This document shows, in pieces, positions 40,933 to 45,912 of a DNA stretch of 45,912 nt; position 1 is the first letter of the stretch, and the number at the start of each line of letters is the position of its first letter. The position numbers were made by a program, and so were the translations under genes. The notes under the pieces were generated by a model. It ran no database searches. It was given only the letters and a program-made list of their open reading frames with translations, and was not told the origin of the DNA. The stretch covers positions 1-45,912 of the forward strand of contig JAKOND010000338.1 in assembly GCA_022702125.1 (NCBI GenBank). Reading direction: 5' to 3'. The DNA comes from Burkholderiaceae bacterium. Its GTDB lineage: Bacteria > Pseudomonadota > Gammaproteobacteria > Burkholderiales > Burkholderiaceae_C.

Positions 40933-41622
40933 TCAGCCGCGCTTGTCCAGCCGGCGGGCCAGCAGGTTGCCGACGAACTGCAGGATCTGCACCATCACCA
41001 CCAGCAGCGCGACGGTCAGCACCATCACGTCGGTCTGGAAGCGGTAGTAGCCGTAGCGGATCGCGAGGTCGCCGATGCCGCCGCCGCCCACCACGCCCGC
41101 CACGGCCGAGTACGACAGGAAGCTGACCGCGAGCACCGTCAGGGCCAGCACCAGCCCCGAGCGCGCCTCGACCAGCAGCACCCGCCAGACGATCTGCAGC
41201 TCGGACGCGCCCATGGCATGCGCCGCCTCGATCACGCCGCGCGGCACCTCGCGCAGGCACTGGTCGACCAGCCGCGCGAAATACGGGATGGCCGCGAAGG
41301 ACAGCGGCACCGCCGCCGCCAGCGGCCCGATGGAGGTGCCGGCGATGACCCGGGTGAAGGGCACCAGCGCCACCAGCAGGATGATGAACGGGAAGGAGCG
41401 CACGGTGTTGACGATCCAGTTCAGCACCACGAAGGCCGGACGGTTCGCCAGCGATTGGCCCGGGCCCAGCAGGAACAGCAGCACGCCGAGCGGCCCGCCG
41501 ATCAGGATCGCCGCCGACAGGCCGATGCCCAGCATCAGCGCGGTCTGGCCGGTGGCGACGCCCAGTTCGGGGACGATGGCGGCGATGTTCTCGGGCAGCA
41601 TCGCGAGGAAGGACTCAAGCAT
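40933..41622 (-). CDS. metI: Methionine ABC transporter permease
   Basis: A 229-residue inner-membrane permease with about five helices. It carries the EAA loop for contact with MetN (EAAHAMGASELQIVWRVLL) and the MetI-typical VNTVRSFPFIILLVALVPFT. It imports methionine and its oxidised forms together with MetN and MetQ. Its first codons overlap the end of metN by 8 bases, so the two are translationally coupled. Confidence 0.95.
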   Translation of the reverse strand: MLESFLAMLPENIAAIVPELGVATGQTALMLGIGLSAAILIGGPLGVLLFLLGPGQSLANRPAFVVLNWIVNTVRSFPFIILLVALVPFTRVIAGTSIGPLAAAVPLSFAAIPYFARLVDQCLREVPRGVIEAAHAMGASELQIVWRVLLVEARSGLVLALTVLAVSFLSYSAVAGVVGGGGIGDLAIRYGYYRFQTDVMVLTVALLVVMVQILQFVGNLLARRLDKRG

Positions 41623-42523
41623 GGCGGATCTCGTTCGGGACGGCGGGCCGGGAGGAGGCGGCTTCGGCGGGGACGGGGGACGCGGCGGCGGCGCGGCGCT
41701 CTTCCTCGGCCGCCTCCTCCGCCTCGATGCGCGCCTCGCGGGCCTTGCGGCGCACCAGCCGGTCGAGTTCGCGGCCGAGCAGCGTCAGGCGTTCGGCGCC
41801 GGTCGCCTCGCGCACCTCGAACTCCTCGGCGATGCGCCCGTCCTCGACGATGGCGACCCGCCGGCAGATCGCCTGCACCACCGACAGCTCGTGGGTGACG
41901 ATGACGATGCTCACGCCGAAGCGGCGGTTGATGTCGGCCAGCGTGGCGAGCACCGCGCGGGTGGTCTCGGTGTCGAGCGCCGAGGTCGGCTCGTCGCACA
42001 GCAGCACCTGCGGGTTGGGCGCCAGCGCGCGGGCAATGGCCACCCGCTGCTTCTGCCCGCCGGAGAGCTGGGCCGGATAGCTCGACGCCTTGTCGGCCAG
42101 TCCGACCACGTCCAGGCATTCGCGCACCCGCGCGTCGATCTCGGCGCCGCGGTGGCGGCCGTGGATCCGGAGCGGGAAGGCGACGTTGTCGGCCACGGTG
42201 GCGTTCTGCAGCAGGTTGAACTGCTGGAAGATCATGCCGATGGACTGCCGCGCGCCCATCAGGTCGCGCTTGGACAGCCGGGTGAGCTCGCGGCCCGCGA
42301 CGTGGACGCGGCCGGTGTCGGGGCGTTCGAGCAGGTTGATCAGGCGCAGCAGCGTGGACTTGCCGGCGCCGCTCTTGCCGATCAGGCCGACGATGTCGCC
42401 CCGGGCCACGTCGAGCGACACCGCGCGCACGGCCTCGAAGGCGCTGCCGTCCGGCATGCGGAAGGTCTTGCCGACGCCGTCGAGCCGGATGACCGGCGGC
42501 GCCTCAGCGGAATGGGATTGCAT
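41615..42523 (-). CDS. metN: Methionine ABC transporter ATP-binding protein
   Basis: A 302-residue ATPase. Walker A is GKSGAGKST near residue 44, Q-loop IFQQFNLL, signature LSGGQKQR, Walker B LLCDEPTSAL and switch His in VIVTHELSVV. The segment after residue 240 is shorter than the regulatory C2 domain of E. coli MetN (343 residues) and instead contains a Glu/Ala-rich helix, so methionine trans-inhibition may be lost; this is an inference. ATG 42523 gives the family N-terminus but has no clear Shine-Dalgarno, because a long hairpin with a TTTT tail ends about 7 bases before it. Confidence 0.94.
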   Translation of the reverse strand: MQSHSAEAPPVIRLDGVGKTFRMPDGSAFEAVRAVSLDVARGDIVGLIGKSGAGKSTLLRLINLLERPDTGRVHVAGRELTRLSKRDLMGARQSIGMIFQQFNLLQNATVADNVAFPLRIHGRHRGAEIDARVRECLDVVGLADKASSYPAQLSGGQKQRVAIARALAPNPQVLLCDEPTSALDTETTRAVLATLADINRRFGVSIVIVTHELSVVQAICRRVAIVEDGRIAEEFEVREATGAERLTLLGRELDRLVRRKAREARIEAEEAAEEERRAAAASPVPAEAASSRPAVPNEIRHA

Positions 42524-42529
42524 GAATGG

Positions 42530-42585
42530 AAAAGGGCCGCGGCTGCGGGCGCCGCCTGCGGCGCAGGCGGACGCCGCACGCGGCC
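42530..42585 (-). terminator. Long terminator-like hairpin in the metN leader
   Basis: Stems read on the plus strand: GGCCGCG (42535-42541) with CGCGGCC (42579-42585), TGCGG (42544-42548) with CCGCA (42574-42578), and CCGCCTGC (42552-42559) with GCAGGCGG (42563-42570), separated by small bulges. On the minus strand it ends in TTTT (42533-42530). It may end the HD-GYP transcript or attenuate metNIQ. The rest of the 196-base spacer (42586-42719) holds no gene. Confidence 0.6.
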
Positions 42586-42719
42586 GGAGACGAAAAAAAG
42601 AAGGCGCAAGTATGCCGCGCCCGCCGCGGCGGGGCGAAGCGCACCGGGAATGCTTATCCGTTTTCCGAATGAGGCGTTCCTGCCGGCCGTTCGCCGCGGC
42701 GCGATCCGCGCGGCGGGAT

Positions 42720-43952
42720 TCAGGCCATCCAGTACCGGTCGAGCGGGCCGAACCCCCACTTGACCGGGTTCTCGATGCCGACGATGCGGTCGTGCGCGCC
42801 CGGCAGCGCCAGGTCGATGCGCTGCGGCGGCAACGGCAGGTTCGTCCTGGCGGAATGGAAGACATGGACCACCGGCCGCAGCAGCGAGCGGCTGATCTGC
42901 TCGCAGACCACGCCCAGCCGCCCCGATTCGAGCCGCACCAGCGAGCCGATCGGGTAGATACCGATGCTGCGGATGAAGGCCTCGAGCAGCCTGCGGTCGA
43001 AATGGCCGGTCCAGGAGCTCATCTGGCGCACCGCATGCCCCGGCTCCCAGCCGGCCTTGTAGCAGCGCGCCGAGGTGATCGCATCGTAGACATCGCAGAT
43101 CGCCCCCATGCGGGCGAAATGGCCGATGCCCTCGCCATGGAGCTTGTGCGGATAGCCGCTGCCATCGAATTTCTCGTGGTGGTGCAGCGCCACATCCAGC
43201 ACGGATTCGGTGGTCTGGGTGCCCTCGCGCAGCAATTGCCATCCCTGCACCGGATGGCGCTTCATGATGGTGAACTCTTCCTCGGTCAGCGCGCCCGGCT
43301 TGTTGAGCACCTCGGGGGGCGACATCGCCTTGCCGAGGTCGTGCACCAGCCCGGCCATGCCGGCTTCGCGGACCAGGCGCTCGTCCATGCCGAGCTGCTG
43401 GCCCAGCGCCACCATCAGGCCGCAGACCGCGACCGAATGCATGTAGGTGTAGTCGTCCTGCGTCTTGAGCCGCGCGATGCTGATGAGCGCCCTGGGGTTG
43501 CGGCTGACCGAGTCGGCGATGTCCTGCACCATCGGCAGCGCATGCGAGGTATCGACGATCCGGCCCATGCGGATGTCCTGGAACAGGCTGGCGATCGCCA
43601 CGCTGCTGTCCTGGCAGACCTTGCGCGCGCGCTCGATCTCTTCCAGGAAGCAGGCGTGCGCGACGGCGGGCAGCGCCGGTGCGGCCCGCACGGCGATGGG
43701 GGCCGCGGATTCCGGCGCTGCGTTCTCCGGCGCCGGGACGCCGGGCGCGGATTCGGGGGGCGGCGCGACGTCCAGCCCGCGCGAGGTATCGATCCAGATC
43801 TCCTCGATGCCGTGCTCCCGGATGGCATCCAGGTCCTTGGGGTCGTCCAGGACGAACGCGCCGCGCCAGAAAGGGTGGTCGAGCCATGATCCGCCCAACC
43901 GGTGCAGATACATGCCGTGTCGAAGCTCGGATGGCTGTATCTTTTTAAGCAT
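42720..43952 (-). CDS. HD-GYP domain phosphohydrolase (DUF3391)
   Basis: A 410-residue probable cyclic-di-GMP phosphodiesterase. The N-terminal DUF3391 part is MLKKIQPSELRHGMYLHRLG followed by the WLDHPFWRGAFVL segment. A Pro/Ala-rich linker (about 75-110) leads to the HD-GYP domain: YMHSVAVCGLMVALGQQL, LVHDLGKAMSPPEVLNKPG, the signature HHHEKFDGSGYP, and GAICDVYDAITSARCYK. These hold the HD metal ligands. The start ATG 43952 is typical of the family but has no Shine-Dalgarno; ATG 44006 has GGAG 8 bases upstream and would add 18 residues. It lies just after merR on the same strand. Confidence 0.9.
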   Translation of the reverse strand: MLKKIQPSELRHGMYLHRLGGSWLDHPFWRGAFVLDDPKDLDAIREHGIEEIWIDTSRGLDVAPPPESAPGVPAPENAAPESAAPIAVRAAPALPAVAHACFLEEIERARKVCQDSSVAIASLFQDIRMGRIVDTSHALPMVQDIADSVSRNPRALISIARLKTQDDYTYMHSVAVCGLMVALGQQLGMDERLVREAGMAGLVHDLGKAMSPPEVLNKPGALTEEEFTIMKRHPVQGWQLLREGTQTTESVLDVALHHHEKFDGSGYPHKLHGEGIGHFARMGAICDVYDAITSARCYKAGWEPGHAVRQMSSWTGHFDRRLLEAFIRSIGIYPIGSLVRLESGRLGVVCEQISRSLLRPVVHVFHSARTNLPLPPQRIDLALPGAHDRIVGIENPVKWGFGPLDRYWMA

Positions 43953-44011
43953 GGGGGCAATTATCCGTAAATCGTGCTCGACAGTTCCGACGGGAGAAAT
44001 GCCCATTCGGA

Positions 44012-44491
44012 TCACTCCACGTGCCGCACCGCCGAGCGGCCCCGTTCCTGCTGCGGCGGCATCGCCCGCACCGGCTGCGCATCCGCGCGCTCGTGCAGCG
44101 TTTCGATCAGGCGGCAGGTGCTGTCCTGCCCGTCGCAACGGTCGCGCAGGTGGCGCAGGTCCTCTTCCAGCGACTGCAGCTCCCGCAGGCGCGCCTGCAC
44201 ATGGTCGAGGTGGACGGTCAGCAGGTCGCGCGCCCGGCCGCAGTCGGCCTTGTCGGCGAGGTCGAGCCCGAGCAGGGTGCGGACCTCGTCGAGCGACATG
44301 TCCATGGCCCGGCACAGGCGGATGAAGCGCAGCCGGTGGATGTCGTCGTCGCCGTACAGGCGGTAGCGGTTCTCGCTGCGGCCCACGGACGGCAGCAGCG
44401 CCTCGCGCTCGTAATAGCGGATGTTGGCCGCGCCGACGCCGGAACGCCGCGCCGCCTCGGCAATACGGTAGGAGGGTTTCTGGTGGTCCAT
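44012..44491 (-). CDS. CadR/PbrR-type MerR family metal sensor
   Basis: A 159-residue repressor-activator. The winged helix reads YRIAEAARRSGVGAANIRYY with YRLYGDDDIHRLRFI. Cys 84, 119 and 126 are spaced 35 and 7 apart, the same spacing as C77, C112 and C119 of CadR, a Cd(II)/Pb(II) sensor. The C-terminus is a flexible Arg/Gln tail. The start ATG 44491 gives the family N-terminus; ATG 44524 would overlap its own operator. It is divergent from the P-type ATPase gene, whose promoter (44495-44525) it should distort when metal is bound. Confidence 0.9.
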   Translation of the reverse strand: MDHQKPSYRIAEAARRSGVGAANIRYYEREALLPSVGRSENRYRLYGDDDIHRLRFIRLCRAMDMSLDEVRTLLGLDLADKADCGRARDLLTVHLDHVQARLRELQSLEEDLRHLRDRCDGQDSTCRLIETLHERADAQPVRAMPPQQERGRSAVRHVE

Positions 44492-44494
44492 GGC

Positions 44495-44525
44495 TTGACC
44501 TTGTAGCGGCTTCAGGGTTTTCAAT
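44495..44525 (+). promoter_or_regulatory. MerR-type promoter/operator for the P1B ATPase gene
   Basis: TTGACC (44495-44500) and TTCAAT (44520-44525) are separated by 19 bases, the lengthened spacer that marks MerR-regulated promoters. Inside it, ACCTTGTAGC (44498-44507) and GCTTCAGGGT (44509-44518) form a dyad (8 of 10 positions) around a central G, very like cadR/pbrR operators. The same site probably limits merR expression on the other strand. Confidence 0.85.
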
Positions 44526-44595
44526 CATGGCACGACACGGCCGCGCGCCGGTCCGGAATCGGTCCGGACCCCGCCGGCCGGGAGAAATTTCCGAC

Positions 44596-45912
44596 ATGCC
44601 CCAGTCCTTCCCATCGAACGTGGCCGAGCGGCCCGAGCCCGACACCGCGCCGAAGACCGTGCGCCCGAGCATCGAGATCTCCTGCTGCGGCGGGGGCTGC
44701 GGCAGCGGCACCCGTGCCGCCACCGCGCGTGCGGCGACTCCGCCCGCGGCGCATGGGCAGGGCGCCGGGCACGGCCATGCGCACGACCACGACCACGACC
44801 ACGACCACGAGCATGACCATGCCGCCGGCCCGGCCGGGGCGGACGACCACGCGGGCCACGACCACGGCGCACTGCCCGGTCCGGTCCGTCTCGGCGCCGC
44901 GTTGGCGCTGGCGCTGGCCGCCGAGGGCGCGCACTGGTGGGCCGGCGACGGCGCCGGGCGGCCGTGGGGGCAGTACGCCGGCATGGCGCTGGCGGCGGTG
45001 TCGATCGCGCTGGCGGGCCTGGGCGTGTTCCGCAGCGGATGGCGCTCGCTGCTGGGCGGCAAGCTCGGCATCAGCGCCCTGATGGCGGTCGCCGTGACCG
45101 GCGCCTTCCTGATCGGCCAGTGGCCGGAGGCGGCGATGGTGATGGCGCTCTACGCGCTGGCCGAGCGCATCGAGGAGCGCAGCGTGCAGCGCGCCCGCGA
45201 CGCGGTCGCCGCCCTGCTCTCGCTGCGGCCCGACACCGCCGAGACGCGGGGGCCCGACGGCGGCTGGCGGCAGGTCGCGGCCTCGGCGGTGCCGGCCGGC
45301 GCACTGGTGCGGGTGCGGCCGGGCGGCCGCATTCCCCTGGACGGCGAGGTGACCGCCGGGCGCGGCGCGGTCGACGAGGCCAGCATCACCGGCGAGAGCC
45401 TGCCGGTGGACAAGGCGCCGGGCAGCCCGCTCTTCGCCGGCACCGTCAACGCCCAGTCGGCGCTGGAGTTCCGGGTGACCGCCGCGGCCGGCGACACGAT
45501 GCTCGACCGCATCGTGCGGGTGGTGGCGCAGGCCCAGGCCGCGCGCGCGCCGACGCAGCGGCTGGTGGACCGGTTCGCGGCGGTCTACACGCCGGCGGTG
45601 TTCGTGCTGGCGGTGGCGGTGGCGCTGGGCGCGCCGCTGCTGCTGGACTGGAGCTGGACCGGCGCGCTCTACCGGGCGCTGACGCTGCTGGTCATCGCCT
45701 GCCCGTGCGCGCTGGTGCTGTCCACGCCGGTGACGGTGGTGAGCGCGCTGGCCGCCGCCGCGCGGCGCGGCATCCTGGTCAAGGGCGGCACCTGGCTGGA
45801 GGAGGCGCGCGGCATCCGCGCGGTGGCCTTCGACAAGACCGGCACGGTGACCGCCGGCCGGCCGGTGCTGGTGGCGCACGAGTTCCTGCCGGACGACGGC
45901 GGGGCCGACGGC
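44596..45912 (+). CDS. P1B-type heavy-metal-exporting ATPase, 3' end outside the window
   Basis: The first 439 residues of a Zn/Cd/Pb-type efflux ATPase; the frame is open to the window edge. A soft N-terminal cluster CCGGGC (C30, C31, C35) and a His-Asp run between residues 59 and 90 replace the usual HMA fold. Membrane helices begin near 98. The actuator loop has ITGES, the transport helix the CPC motif (C369-P-C371), and the phosphorylation site DKTGT has Asp 413. ATG 44596 has GGGAGA 10 bases upstream; ATG 44527 lies right at the promoter and is less likely. The CadR-like regulator supports Cd/Pb/Zn. Confidence 0.93.
   Translation, partial: MPQSFPSNVAERPEPDTAPKTVRPSIEISCCGGGCGSGTRAATARAATPPAAHGQGAGHGHAHDHDHDHDHEHDHAAGPAGADDHAGHDHGALPGPVRLGAALALALAAEGAHWWAGDGAGRPWGQYAGMALAAVSIALAGLGVFRSGWRSLLGGKLGISALMAVAVTGAFLIGQWPEAAMVMALYALAERIEERSVQRARDAVAALLSLRPDTAETRGPDGGWRQVAASAVPAGALVRVRPGGRIPLDGEVTAGRGAVDEASITGESLPVDKAPGSPLFAGTVNAQSALEFRVTAAAGDTMLDRIVRVVAQAQAARAPTQRLVDRFAAVYTPAVFVLAVAVALGAPLLLDWSWTGALYRALTLLVIACPCALVLSTPVTVVSALAAAARRGILVKGGTWLEEARGIRAVAFDKTGTVTAGRPVLVAHEFLPDDGGADG

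Noticed and set aside
44773-44814. Repeated GACCAC-type triplet pairs that resemble a tandem repeat or microsatellite
   Set aside because: They encode the His-Asp metal-binding run of the ATPase in frame, so they are coding repeats rather than a separate element.
44521-45879. Minus-strand frame of 452 codons opposite the P-type ATPase
   Set aside because: The plus strand holds TGES, CPC and DKTGT motifs in one frame; the reverse frame is Arg/Gln/His-rich with no domain.

Overview
The window is about 45.9 kb of GC-rich chromosomal DNA from a betaproteobacterium. It is most likely a member of Burkholderiales, and Comamonadaceae-like by the style of its ClpS, SWIB, Bug/TctC and MetNIQ proteins. 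This is an inference from gene content and protein similarity recalled from memory; no search was run. Nearly all of it is tightly packed core and metabolic genes. I see no insertion sequence, prophage, CRISPR array, rRNA or tRNA.

Layout. 1-669: the end of an ABC exporter ATPase. 727-8396 (minus): a translation operon, thrS-infC-rpmI-rplT-pheS-pheT-ihfA, preceded by what looks like a threonine attenuator: a 16-codon ORF with five Thr codons, followed by a terminator hairpin. infC starts at ATC, and a second terminator-like hairpin lies just before pheS. 8643-10664 (plus): a small SWIB protein, then aat and bpt, overlapping N-degron aminoacyl transferases. 10911-14779: a periplasmic Mo/FeS/FAD aldehyde dehydrogenase (paoABC type), closed by a strong hairpin. 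14922-16445: a YjgR-type HerA-like ATPase. 16673-18696: upp and a codA-type deaminase (pyrimidine salvage). 18721-20701: a LysR regulator divergent from a Bug/TctC solute-binding protein, with a good promoter between them. 20818-22864: a small P-loop NTPase and a GntP permease. 22869-27143 (minus): a Cys/Met PLP enzyme, exonuclease I and cardiolipin synthase. 27310-28734: a MltB lipoprotein. 28831-35271 (minus): clpA, clpS and dnaE. 35387-35833 (minus): a solitary ATP-synthase epsilon-like gene. 35943-39958 (plus): a TrhO-type rhodanese, CbiX/SirB, a CysB-type LysR, a methionine-type aminotransferase and DoxX. 40055-42523 (minus): metN-metI-metQ with a large hairpin immediately before metN. 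42720-44491 (minus): an HD-GYP protein and a CadR-like MerR. 44596 to the end (plus): a P1B heavy-metal ATPase driven from a textbook 19-bp-spacer MerR promoter.

How the genes work together. Aat and Bpt make leucine or phenylalanine N-degrons, ClpS reads them and ClpA unfolds the substrates, so the whole bacterial N-degron pathway except ClpP is within this window. The block 35.9-42.5 kb leans towards sulfur and methionine (rhodanese, sirohydrochlorin chelatase, CysB regulator, methionine aminotransferase, methionine importer). The last block is a cadmium/lead/zinc efflux module. I did not find a wholly new multi-gene system. The observations most worth following are the thrS leader, the structured metN leader and the orphan epsilon subunit.
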